Shown one piece after another: positions 18,958 through 27,568 of a stretch of 64,000 nucleotides of DNA; the stretch's first letter is position 1, and every line of letters starts with the position of its first letter. The position numbers and the translations under genes are program-made. The notes beneath the pieces are model-generated. The model searched no databases. It saw nothing but the letters and a program-made list of their open reading frames with translations, and was not told where the DNA came from. The stretch covers positions 62,001 to 126,000 of the forward strand of contig NZ_OY730254.1 in assembly GCF_963422545.1 (NCBI RefSeq), read 5' to 3'. This stretch comes from an uncultured Flavobacterium sp. (lineage in GTDB: Bacteria; Bacteroidota; Bacteroidia; Flavobacteriales; Flavobacteriaceae).

Positions 18958-20213
18958 TTTTTATTTTTAGCCTCGATCCATTTTGACATATATTTAGTGC
19001 TTTTTAAAGTATGATATTGCAATAAACTTCCCATAAAATTCTGTAAACGATGATTTTCAGAATCATTCAGTAATGAATTTATTTTTGTAATCAGAGCTGT
19101 TGAATATTTACTTAGCTGATAACATTCGTTGATGATTGCAATACCATTTTTTTGCGCTTGTTTCCATAAATTTTCATCTTGATACAACTCAATCGCCTTT
19201 TTTGCAAACACTTCAACATCATCAGTAATAAAACCATTCCATGGCAAGCTTGCATGCATCGCTTCAGAACCAATTGTAGATGTCATACTTGGCGTACCAC
19301 ACTGCATGGCTTCTAGTAGTTTACCTTTTAAACCCGCACCAAAACGAATTGGAGCCAGAACAACGCGTGAATTTTTAACTACTTCATTAGCATCTGCTGC
19401 TCTTCCCATAATAAAAAAACCATTTTTAGGCTGATGCAATTGCAATACTTTTTGTGAAGGATAAGCTCCATAAACTTCTAAAACAGCCTCCGGAAACTGC
19501 TTTTTGATTGAAGACCAAATTGTTTCTTTCAAATATTGAACAGTATTCCAATTGGGCTCATGAAGAAAATTCCCGATGAAAACAAAATTCTTACGTTCTT
19601 CAAATGAAGGTAATTTCAAAAGATCTAATTCAGACATTTCATAAACCAAAAATGGCAAATAATACAACAAATCTGAATCGATTTTAAAAACCTCTTTTAA
19701 GATTTTCATTTCAAATTCTGAAATGATAAAAGACAAGTCACATCTTAAAATACTAGCAATTTCTCGCTTTGCAACTTCCTCAGATAATAAATCAATTAAT
19801 TCAAAAGCTCTATTTTCTTTAAAAGCCTTTTGCCTTGCTGTTCTTAAACAATGCAAATCCTCGGTATCTAATAAACGAATTGCTTTTGGACAATTCTCGG
19901 CAACACGCCAACCAAATTGCTCTTCGATCATGAAACGATCAAATAAAACGACATCAGGATTTAGTGCTAAAATGAAATCATCAAAACTGGAATTATTGAG
20001 TTCAATTGACTTTTTCTCTACTCCAAATTCAGATAAATCGACCATAAAATCACTATCCAAAGCCGGGCTTGCAAATGTAATCTCAAATCCGTTTTGTTTA
20101 AAAATGGAGATCAATTGCATCATTCTGCCACCAGCCGCAGACGAATTTGGTTCGGGCCAGACAAATCCAATAATTAATAGTTTTTTCGCTTGATTCATTT
20201 TCATTGTTTTCAA
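18954..20213 (-). CDS. Glycosyltransferase (GT4-like, GT-B fold)
   Basis: Cytoplasmic sugar-nucleotide-dependent transferase. The N-terminal Rossmann half starts LLIIGFVWPEPNSSAAGGRM, with an acceptor-site glycine loop. The C-terminal donor half has FVFIGNFLHEPNWNTVQYL, PIRFGAGLKGKLLEAMQCG and TIGSEAMH, the conserved E-x7-E region of GT-B enzymes. Length 419. The first five residues (MKTMK) may be upstream of the true start at MNQAKK. It has no neighbouring polysaccharide genes, so the acceptor is unknown. It overlaps the AraC gene tail to tail by 4 bases. Confidence 0.85.
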   Translation of the reverse strand: MKTMKMNQAKKLLIIGFVWPEPNSSAAGGRMMQLISIFKQNGFEITFASPALDSDFMVDLSEFGVEKKSIELNNSSFDDFILALNPDVVLFDRFMIEEQFGWRVAENCPKAIRLLDTEDLHCLRTARQKAFKENRAFELIDLLSEEVAKREIASILRCDLSFIISEFEMKILKEVFKIDSDLLYYLPFLVYEMSELDLLKLPSFEERKNFVFIGNFLHEPNWNTVQYLKETIWSSIKKQFPEAVLEVYGAYPSQKVLQLHQPKNGFFIMGRAADANEVVKNSRVVLAPIRFGAGLKGKLLEAMQCGTPSMTSTIGSEAMHASLPWNGFITDDVEVFAKKAIELYQDENLWKQAQKNGIAIINECYQLSKYSTALITKINSLLNDSENHRLQNFMGSLLQYHTLKSTKYMSKWIEAKNKN

Positions 20214-20280
20214 TATACAAAATAATGCTTTTTTACGCTCATTTGCACGATATTTCCTGATTTTTGGTCGTAAAAATGAC

Positions 20281-20288
20281 TAATTTTG
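20281..20288 (+). promoter_or_regulatory. -7 element of the miaE promoter
   Basis: TAATTTTG, an exact TAnnTTTG box, 24 bases before the miaE start codon. Confidence 0.6.
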
Positions 20289-20312
20289 CAGAATACAAAT
20301 TTCTGATAAATT

Positions 20313-20894
20313 ATGTTAGGATTAAAACTAGCCACAGACCCACGTTGGGTAAATATAGTAGAGTCAAATATCGAGGAAATCCTTACAGATCATGCTTGGT
20401 GTGAGCAAAAAGCAGCTTCAAATGCAATCAGTATTGTTACTTATAATTCTGAATTGGAGGAATTAGTGACCGAAATGCTTGTAATTGCGAGAGAAGAACT
20501 GGAACATTTACAAATGGTTCATGATGTTATAAAAAAACGCGGCCTTACTTTAGGACGCGAACGAAAAGACCATTATGTAAATGAACTTTTCAAGTTCATG
20601 AAAAAAGACGGAAGCCGACGTGACGCGCTATGTGACCGCTTATTATTTTCGGCCATGATTGAAGCCAGAAGCTGTGAGCGTTTTAAAGTGCTTTCAGAAA
20701 ACATAAAAGATGAAGAATTAGCCAAATTCTATCGTGATTTAATGATTTCTGAGGCTGGACATTATACTACTTTTTTAGGATTTGCCAGAAAATATCAGGA
20801 TAATATCGACATCGACAAACGATGGAAAGAATGGATTGAATATGAAGGCTCAATTATTACTAATTACGGAAAAAACGAAACCGTACACGGATAA
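20313..20894 (+). CDS. miaE: tRNA 2-methylthio-N6-isopentenyladenosine-37 hydroxylase MiaE
   Basis: Non-haem diiron monooxygenase that hydroxylates the isopentenyl group of ms2i6A37 in tRNAs. The start MLGLKLATDPRWV is characteristic of the family. Ferritin-like helices carry the metal ligands: Glu and His in REELEHLQMVH and in SEAGHYTTF. A further Glu is in MIEARSCERF. The 193 residues match MiaE. The partner enzymes MiaA and MiaB are not in the window. Confidence 0.93.
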   Translation: MLGLKLATDPRWVNIVESNIEEILTDHAWCEQKAASNAISIVTYNSELEELVTEMLVIAREELEHLQMVHDVIKKRGLTLGRERKDHYVNELFKFMKKDGSRRDALCDRLLFSAMIEARSCERFKVLSENIKDEELAKFYRDLMISEAGHYTTFLGFARKYQDNIDIDKRWKEWIEYEGSIITNYGKNETVHG

Positions 20895-20947
20895 TAATCT
20901 TTTATAAAACTCGATTTACATTTTACCTATAAATATCACAATTTGCT

Positions 20948-23686
20948 ATGTCTACAAATAAAACAAAGTCTATTTTATTAAAAACGGCTAAATACCTGGG
21001 AATTACTTTTGTTGCTATTATAGGATTACTTTTCCTGACTCCTATTGTTTTTGAAGATCAAATAAAAGATCAAATTAAGAAAACTGCTAACGAAAAACTT
21101 AGCGCAGAATTGAATTATTCTGATGTTTCGGTTTCGTTTTTTCATCATTTTCCGTCTTTAACACTAACTTTAAACGACTTAAGCCTTAATGGTTCTGCTC
21201 CGTATAAAAACGAAAAATTCATCACAGCCAAAGAGGTTTCTTTCGGAATAAATATAGCTAGTTTGATTTTTAGCAAAGCGGTAAAAATTGACCAGATTTA
21301 TTTATCTGATTCCTTTATTAATGTAAAAGTAAACGAAAAAGGAGAAGCAAATTATAACATTTACAAATCATCTTCGCAAGCCGAAAACCCTAAAGACAGT
21401 ACTGAAACAGCCTTAAAGCTGGAACGAATTGAAATTTTAAACAGTAAAATAATTTATGATGACAAATCGACTAAAGTTCATTTTGATGCTTTTGGATTTG
21501 ATTATTTAGGAAAAGGAGATTTAAATAAAGCTGTTTTTGATTTGTACTCGAAAGCAAAAATTGAGAAATTAAATATTGTTTATGAAGGCGAACCTTATTT
21601 AATGAACAAAAAAGTTAATGCTGATTTGATTACAAAAGTAAACGTAAACTCATTATCTTTCTTTTTTCAACAAAACAACCTCAAAATCAATCAACTTTTG
21701 GTCGATTTTAAAGGAAAATTCAATTTCCTGAAAGACGGCTACAATATGGATTTTGTCATAAAATCAGACAATAGCAATCTTCATGATGTTTTTACCGCTT
21801 TTCCTCCAAAATACATTACCTGGCTTTCTAAAACGGAATTAAAAGGAAATACCAACTTGCTTTTTACTTTAAAAGGAGATTATATTGCTTCGCAAAAGAT
21901 AGCTCCGGATCTTAATCTGGATGTAAAAATAGACAGCGGATTTGTCAATTATAACAAAAGTGCTTTTCCGGTTTCCAATCTTAATTTAGAAGTTAAAACA
22001 AAGGTTCCGTCTCTAAATCCGGATCTTGCAATTATTGACGCAAAAAATCTATCTTTAAACATCAATAAAGATTATTTAAAATCGAAATTCTATGTTAAAG
22101 GCATAAATACGCCAGACATTAATGCCGATTTTAAGGCTAAAATTGATCTTGGAAAATTAATGCAGGCACTCGGAATTCCTAATATCGTTCTAAAAGGAAA
22201 TCTGACAGGAGATGTAAAAGCAAACGGAAAATTTGACCCGAAAAACAAACTTCTTCCTGTTACAAATGGAGTTATCGACCTGGAAAACGGTTATTTAAAA
22301 ACCCCATATTATCCTAATCCAATTACCAATATTACTATAAAATCTAAAATTGAGAATCAAAAAGGAACTTTTGATAATTTGAAAGTAAGTTTAAAACCAA
22401 CTCAATTTACTTTTGAAGGAAAACCTGTTTTTGTAGAGGCCGATTTAAGCAATTTTAGCGATCTGACTTACAACATCAAAGCAAAAGGAGAATTGGATGT
22501 CAATAAAATCTATAAAGTTTTCTCTCAAAAAGGACTTGATTTGGATGGTTTTGTAAAAGCCGATTTGGTTTTGAAAGGTAAACAAAGCGATGCCGAAAAA
22601 GGAAATTACCGCAAGCTTTATAATAAAGGAACACTTGAACTTAGAAATATTGGCATAGCATCAGAATATCTTCCTAAGAAATTCATCATTAAAGAAGGAA
22701 TATTCAAGATCAATCAGGATAAAATGTCATTCAATAACTTTTTGGCTGCTTACGGGCAATCTGATTTTAAAATGAATGGTTATCTGCAAAATGTTTTTAA
22801 TTATGCAACCACAAATACTGGTGTTTTAAAAGGTGCTTTTAAAGTTACATCACGATATATTAATGTTGATGAGTTTATGTCCAGCACTTCAACAAACACT
22901 TCGGCTACAGAAACAGCAGCTCAACCTGCACAAAAAGGAGTTATTATTATCCCAGCCAATCTGAACTTACAATTTGTTGCCAATGCTCAAAAAGTATATT
23001 TTGACAAATTAAACCTTCTAAATGCGGTTGGAAATCTAAGCATGAACAAAGGCAAACTAAGCATGCAAAACACAGGCTTCAATTTAATTGGATGCGCTGT
23101 TTCTATGAACGCAAATTATCAAGCGGTAACGCCTAAAAAAGCGAATTTTGATTATGCCATTAAAGCATCAGATTTTGATATTAAAAGAGCTTATAATGAG
23201 ATTGACGTTTTTAGAAAAATGGCAAGCGCTGCCGAAAAAGCACAAGGAATTGTTTCTGTAGACTACCAATTAAAAGGTCGTTTAAATGCCAATATGGATC
23301 CTGTTTATCCATCGTTAGTTGGCGGAGGAACACTTTCTATAAAAGACGTAAAAGTAAGAGGTCTTAAAATGTTCAACGCTGTAAGTAAGCAAACCAGCTC
23401 TGAAGCCATGAAAAATCCGGATCTATCTAAAGTTGATATTAAAACCACCATCAAAAACAATATCATGACCGTAGAACGCTTTAAGTTTAAATTCGCAGGT
23501 TTCAGACCTAGAATTGAAGGCACAACAAGCTTAGACGGAAAACTGAACTTAAAAATGCGTTTAGGCTTACCTCCTCTTGGGATATTTGGAATCCCGTTAA
23601 CTGTTACAGGAACGCAAGACAATCCGAAAATAAAATTGGGAAGAAAATCTAATAACTTAGAAGAGACAAAAGATACTGAAGAATAA
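20948..23686 (+). CDS. AsmA family protein (YhdP/AsmA-like, inner membrane-anchored)
   Basis: One N-terminal membrane segment (residues ~15-33, YLGITFVAIIGLLFLTPIVF) precedes a long periplasmic beta-rich body of 912 residues. AsmA-type repeats include GEANYNIYKSSS, LKLERIEILNSKIIYDD and, near the end, GGGTLSIKDVKVRGLKMF with PLTVTGTQDNPKIKLG. AsmA-like proteins are thought to bridge the periplasm and carry phospholipid to the outer membrane. In this family member that role is inferred from the fold. It follows miaE by 53 bases in the same direction with no clear terminator, so cotranscription is possible. Confidence 0.88.
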   Translation: MSTNKTKSILLKTAKYLGITFVAIIGLLFLTPIVFEDQIKDQIKKTANEKLSAELNYSDVSVSFFHHFPSLTLTLNDLSLNGSAPYKNEKFITAKEVSFGINIASLIFSKAVKIDQIYLSDSFINVKVNEKGEANYNIYKSSSQAENPKDSTETALKLERIEILNSKIIYDDKSTKVHFDAFGFDYLGKGDLNKAVFDLYSKAKIEKLNIVYEGEPYLMNKKVNADLITKVNVNSLSFFFQQNNLKINQLLVDFKGKFNFLKDGYNMDFVIKSDNSNLHDVFTAFPPKYITWLSKTELKGNTNLLFTLKGDYIASQKIAPDLNLDVKIDSGFVNYNKSAFPVSNLNLEVKTKVPSLNPDLAIIDAKNLSLNINKDYLKSKFYVKGINTPDINADFKAKIDLGKLMQALGIPNIVLKGNLTGDVKANGKFDPKNKLLPVTNGVIDLENGYLKTPYYPNPITNITIKSKIENQKGTFDNLKVSLKPTQFTFEGKPVFVEADLSNFSDLTYNIKAKGELDVNKIYKVFSQKGLDLDGFVKADLVLKGKQSDAEKGNYRKLYNKGTLELRNIGIASEYLPKKFIIKEGIFKINQDKMSFNNFLAAYGQSDFKMNGYLQNVFNYATTNTGVLKGAFKVTSRYINVDEFMSSTSTNTSATETAAQPAQKGVIIIPANLNLQFVANAQKVYFDKLNLLNAVGNLSMNKGKLSMQNTGFNLIGCAVSMNANYQAVTPKKANFDYAIKASDFDIKRAYNEIDVFRKMASAAEKAQGIVSVDYQLKGRLNANMDPVYPSLVGGGTLSIKDVKVRGLKMFNAVSKQTSSEAMKNPDLSKVDIKTTIKNNIMTVERFKFKFAGFRPRIEGTTSLDGKLNLKMRLGLPPLGIFGIPLTVTGTQDNPKIKLGRKSNNLEETKDTEE

Positions 23687-23761
23687 AAGGTTTAAAATTT
23701 CAATTTTTTAAATTCCAAATTCCAATTCTGGATCGTATTCGTTCATAACAAAACAACATAG

Positions 23762-23801
23762 ACCTTTGTCAAAGTTTAAAACTTTGACAAAGGTTTTTTT
23801 T
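23762..23801. terminator. Intrinsic terminator between convergent genes
   Basis: Perfect stem acctttgtcaaagttt / aaactttgacaaaggt with one loop base and a T8 tail. The hairpin core recurs at 29693-29727. Confidence 0.9.
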
Positions 23802-23840
23802 CAACTCGGAAGCTTCAAAAGAACAAAACAAACCTAAAAA

Positions 23841-25043
23841 CTACAAATACAGCATCCCGGAAACACACAGAATACCTTTTGCCAATAACCACAATAAGAC
23901 TGCCATTCCTAAAAATCCCCAAGTCCAGGTGGTACTTCTTTTCCAACTGAAGAAAAACGTAGGGATTTCCCAGTATTTAATCACTATAAAAATACTTACT
24001 CCAATTAACGAGGTCCAGATCATTTCAGTTGAATGAATATGAAAACTATAAAACAAAACAGCCACAAAAAAGAGAGTTGCCACAAATGACAAATAATAGT
24101 AATTCTTGTAGTTACGTTTATAGTTATCCTTAAGCGACAACAGCAAAAATGATATAATTAGCAAGCTCGTTAAGGCTGTTATTACATACGAAAAAATCAT
24201 ATTATACTGCCAAATAAGGAAACCATCAATAATTAACGCCAAAACAATACATGCTGCGAGCGAATAAACACTTCTTTCAATAAAAGCATCTTTCTCTTTA
24301 TATGGTATAAGAATTGGATACATATATTTCTCTAAGATTCGCCAAAAAGGCAAAGCACAAATTGCCGCCATTGCAGCTACAACAATTTCATAATTATACA
24401 AGGTATCCTCCGGAATTTTATACAAAAGATAAAACAGAGCCACAGTAACTATAATAGCAGGCAGGCAAATTGTTTTTACTGTTTCCCATTTATCATTTCC
24501 CCAGAAATTATTCTTTATTTCAAAAATATATTTCTGTACTAAATACTTCCCGGTAAAAATTGCTGTCGACTGACTCCACAACAAAAACAAACCAGTATGG
24601 ATTACTATGGTACGCAATGTCATTTCTTTTATAAAACACCCCCAAACAACACATGCAACACCCACTAACAACAGTTCGTATGTTAATAAAATTGCAGAAA
24701 ACAAAAGTCTAAATAAAGGTGCAAACTGTTTTATCAGGATATTTATCAATGAATTCCAATAATTGCGCAACAAACCTATTATTGAACAGATTGCAATAAA
24801 TGCAGCGAGATACAACATCCAATTGGTCAGAGATTGCGTTTGCATCCATAATTGAACAGCAGAATTTTTTACCGGAACATAGACTATATGAGAATTGGTG
24901 TAAATTTCATTCGCTAATTGGTTTCTTACTGTATCATTTAGGGCAGAAAACTGATTCTTGTGCTTTTGCCAATATACATTAGCATCAGAACCGCTTTTTT
25001 GTAAGACGGCAAATTCGTATAATATCTTTTTTTTGAGAATCAT
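23841..25043 (-). CDS. Polytopic membrane protein of unknown function, N-terminus probably frameshifted
   Basis: The 400-residue frame starts MILKKKILYEF and has a soluble N-terminal part (~1-75) followed by about ten hydrophobic segments. I do not recognise the family. Immediately upstream, in another frame, a good signal peptide starts with TTG at 25131 (KKIVFLLFLFCTNLFAKEI) and runs to ARLNDSQKK. It would join the main frame (KKILYEFAVLQKSGSD) if the run of eight A (25027-25034 on the plus strand, T) had one base fewer. The true protein is therefore probably about 430 residues and secreted at its N-terminus, starting at 25131. A TATTTTTG box sits just upstream of the TTG. Confidence 0.7.
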   Translation of the reverse strand: MILKKKILYEFAVLQKSGSDANVYWQKHKNQFSALNDTVRNQLANEIYTNSHIVYVPVKNSAVQLWMQTQSLTNWMLYLAAFIAICSIIGLLRNYWNSLINILIKQFAPLFRLLFSAILLTYELLLVGVACVVWGCFIKEMTLRTIVIHTGLFLLWSQSTAIFTGKYLVQKYIFEIKNNFWGNDKWETVKTICLPAIIVTVALFYLLYKIPEDTLYNYEIVVAAMAAICALPFWRILEKYMYPILIPYKEKDAFIERSVYSLAACIVLALIIDGFLIWQYNMIFSYVITALTSLLIISFLLLSLKDNYKRNYKNYYYLSFVATLFFVAVLFYSFHIHSTEMIWTSLIGVSIFIVIKYWEIPTFFFSWKRSTTWTWGFLGMAVLLWLLAKGILCVSGMLYL

Positions 25044-25189
25044 TTAATCTTGCTGTTTGTTCTGTGGGATGAATTTCTTTTGCAAACAGATTTGTACAAA
25101 AAAGAAATAAAAGGAAAACTATTTTTTTCAAAATTTGAATGGATTAATCCAACCAAAAATACAAATAATTAATATTCTATATAAAACAA

Positions 25190-25216
25190 AAAACCCGTTC
25201 TTTTCAGAACGGGTTT
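25190..25216 (-). terminator. Intrinsic terminator of the rplU-rpmA operon
   Basis: Stem aaaacccgttct / agaacgggtttt with a 3-base loop (ttc), 20 bases past the rpmA stop. Confidence 0.88.
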
Positions 25217-25236
25217 TGTAATAAGTAGTCTAATGA

Positions 25237-25497
25237 TTATGCTTCGAATGGAAGGATAGATACATAAGATTTGTTATCTTTTTTCTTTTGGAACTTAACA
25301 ACTCCAGCTACTCTTGCGTGTAGTGTGTGATCTTTACTGATGTAAACGTTCTCACCTGGATTATGTTTTGAACCTCTTTGTCTAACGATGATGTTCCCAG
25401 CAATAGCAGCTTGACCTCCAAAAATCTTAACGCCTAAACGTTTTGATTCTGATTCTCTACCATTCTTCGAACTACCGACACCTTTCTTGTGAGCCAT
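25237..25497 (-). CDS. rpmA: 50S ribosomal protein L27
   Basis: Bacterial-specific large-subunit protein near the peptidyl transferase centre. MAHKKGVGSSKNGRESESKR is the canonical N-terminus, followed by LGVKIFGGQ and GNIIVRQRG. The 86 residues are full length. There is no N-terminal extension requiring cleavage as in Firmicutes. It follows rplU by 24 bases, the usual rplU-rpmA operon. Confidence 0.98.
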   Translation of the reverse strand: MAHKKGVGSSKNGRESESKRLGVKIFGGQAAIAGNIIVRQRGSKHNPGENVYISKDHTLHARVAGVVKFQKKKDNKSYVSILPFEA

Positions 25498-25521
25498 GAC
25501 GTATGAGTTTAAATATTGTTA

Positions 25522-25959
25522 TTATTCTTTAGTAGCTTCTTTTTTTGCTTTTGGAGCTGCTTTTTTAGCTTTAGGAGCTTCTACTTCTTCAGTAGCTACT
25601 TCTTCTGCCACAACTGCTTTTTTAGCTGCTGCTTTTTTAGTTCCTCCTGCTGCAGTAATACCTTCAATTACAATTTGAGTAAGATATTGTCTGTGACCAT
25701 TTCTTTTTTTGTATCCTTTTCTTCTTTTCTTTTTGAAAACGATAACTTTATCTCCTTTTAAGTGTTGTAACACTTTAGCTTCTACTGAAGCACCTTCTAT
25801 AGCTGGGGCGCCTAAAGTTACATTTCCGTTATCGTCTAATAAAAGAACTTTGTCAAAAGAAACTTTTGAACCTTCTTCATTAGCCAAACGGTGAACATAA
25901 ACCTTTAAGTCTTTGCTTACTTTGAATTGTTGCCCTGCTATCTCTACGATTGCATACAT
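25522..25959 (-). CDS. rplU: 50S ribosomal protein L21 with Ala/Lys/Glu-rich tail
   Basis: MYAIVEIAGQQFKVSKD is the conserved L21 start, and KRRKGYKKRNGHRQ marks the end of the core at about residue 102. The last ~40 residues are a low-complexity extension of Ala, Lys and Glu (KKAAAKKAVVAEEVATEE), common in Bacteroidetes L21 and probably disordered. First gene of the rplU-rpmA operon. Confidence 0.97.
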   Translation of the reverse strand: MYAIVEIAGQQFKVSKDLKVYVHRLANEEGSKVSFDKVLLLDDNGNVTLGAPAIEGASVEAKVLQHLKGDKVIVFKKKRRKGYKKRNGHRQYLTQIVIEGITAAGGTKKAAAKKAVVAEEVATEEVEAPKAKKAAPKAKKEATKE

Positions 25960-25989
25960 ACCAAATTGATTTATTGATTTTTAAGGTTG

Positions 25990-26019
25990 CAAATATACAA
26001 TTAATAATTTACTGTGCAA
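25990..26019 (-). promoter_or_regulatory. Promoter of rplU-rpmA
   Basis: On the minus strand TTG (26017-26019), a 19-base spacer and TATATTTG (25990-25997) match the Bacteroidetes sigma-ABfr consensus in sequence and spacing. It lies about 30 bases before the rplU ATG and is the best promoter match in the window. Confidence 0.75.
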
Positions 26020-26162
26020 TCTCTTATTCTAAAAATATTCATTTCACTTTAACGTCTGTTTTTCAAAGCGTTTCACACATTAAAAAAGATCAATTAGGTG
26101 TATAATACTGTTAAAGTATAATGAAAACAAACCCGAATCCTTAAATGATAATTAAAAAAAGT

Positions 26163-26170
26163 TATTTTTG
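26163..26170 (+). promoter_or_regulatory. -7 element for the M16 peptidase pair
   Basis: TATTTTTG, 63 bases upstream of the ATG at 26234. No obvious TTG element at the right distance. Confidence 0.5.
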
Positions 26171-26233
26171 ATGTAACTATAATCAACTCTTGGCTACCTA
26201 CATACTCTAGGTAAATAAAAATTATTAATCTTT

Positions 26234-27556
26234 ATGAAAAATTCGATAATGATGTTAAGTGCAGCACTAATGCTCGGCGGAGTAGCTCATGCTCAAAAGG
26301 TAGCTTTTGAAGAATATAATTTAGATAACGGTATGCATGTTATTTTGCATAACGATCCATCGGCTCCGGTTGTGATAACCTCAGTAATGTATCACGTAGG
26401 ATCAAAAGATGAGCGTCCTGACCGAACTGGTTTTGCACATTTCTTTGAACATTTATTATTTGAAGGAACCGAAAATATAAAACGTGGTGAATGGATGAAA
26501 ATCGTTACCGCAAATGGAGGAGTAAATAATGCCAACACTTCTGATGACAGAACTTACTACTATGAAGTATTCCCATCAAATAGTCTGGAACTTGGTTTAT
26601 GGATGGAATCTGAACGATTAATGCATCCAATTATCAATCAAATTGGAGTTGATACACAAAATGAAGTCGTAAAAGAAGAAAAAAGAACACGCTACGACAA
26701 TCAGCCTTACGGAAATATTCTTCCGGAGGTTAAGAAAAACATGTTCAAAAATCATCCGTATCGCTGGACAACTATTGGCTCAATGAAAGATTTGGATGCT
26801 GCAACTCTGGAAGAATTTAAAGCTTTTAATAAAAAATTCTACACTCCAAATAATGCTGTTTTAGTCGTTGCCGGAGATTTCGACAAAACAAAAACAAAAG
26901 AATGGATTCAGAAATATTTTGCCACAATCCCGAGAGGCGAAGAAGTAAAAAAACAAACCTTTGTCGAAGAACCAATAAATCAAACTATAAGAGCAACTTA
27001 TGAAGATCCGAATATTCAAATTCCGATGATTGTTGCTTCTTACAGAACACCTTCGATGAAAACAAGAGACGCAAGAGTTCTGGATTTGATTTCGTCTTAT
27101 TTAAGTGATGGAAAAAGCTCTAAATTGTACAAAAAAATAGTCGATGACAAAAAAATGGCACTTCAAATTGGAGCTGTAGGATTTAGTCAGGAAGATTACG
27201 GAATGTATATTTTGTACGGTTTGCCAATGGCTCCCAACACTACGGCCGATATTCTGAAAGAAATGGACGAAGAAATCGTAAAAATCCAAACTGATTTGAT
27301 TTCTGAAAAAGATTACGAAAAATTACAAAATAAATTCGATAACAACTTTGTAAATGCCAACTCAAGTGTAGAAGGAATTGCTGAAAATCTGGCTTCTTAC
27401 TACTTACTTTATGGAGATGTAAATTTGATTAACACTGAAATTGACCTTTATCACTCTATTACAAGAGAAGAAATCAGGGAAGTTGCTAAAAAGTATCTAA
27501 ATCCAAATCAGCGTTTAATTTTAGATTACATTCCTTCAACCAAAGCTCAAAACTAA
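26234..27556 (+). CDS. M16 family zinc metallopeptidase, catalytic subunit
   Basis: Secreted pitrilysin-type protease. Signal peptide MKNSIMMLSAALMLGGVAHAQ. The inverted zinc motif His69-Phe-Phe-Glu72-His73 (AHFFEHLLFEGT) is intact, with a distal Glu in EVVKEEKRTRYDNQPYG. The C-terminal half has the usual second M16 lobe (TREEIREVAKKYL). The 440 residues correspond to one half of a two-subunit enzyme. The partner follows after 12 bases. Substrates are unknown, presumably periplasmic peptides. Confidence 0.93.
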   Translation: MKNSIMMLSAALMLGGVAHAQKVAFEEYNLDNGMHVILHNDPSAPVVITSVMYHVGSKDERPDRTGFAHFFEHLLFEGTENIKRGEWMKIVTANGGVNNANTSDDRTYYYEVFPSNSLELGLWMESERLMHPIINQIGVDTQNEVVKEEKRTRYDNQPYGNILPEVKKNMFKNHPYRWTTIGSMKDLDAATLEEFKAFNKKFYTPNNAVLVVAGDFDKTKTKEWIQKYFATIPRGEEVKKQTFVEEPINQTIRATYEDPNIQIPMIVASYRTPSMKTRDARVLDLISSYLSDGKSSKLYKKIVDDKKMALQIGAVGFSQEDYGMYILYGLPMAPNTTADILKEMDEEIVKIQTDLISEKDYEKLQNKFDNNFVNANSSVEGIAENLASYYLLYGDVNLINTEIDLYHSITREEIREVAKKYLNPNQRLILDYIPSTKAQN

Positions 27557-27568
27557 GTCTATCGAATC

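Noticed and set aside
19723..20193. 156-residue plus-strand ORF
   Set aside because: It is antisense to the glycosyltransferase gene, has no initiation context or domain, and matches the shadow of AT-rich codons.
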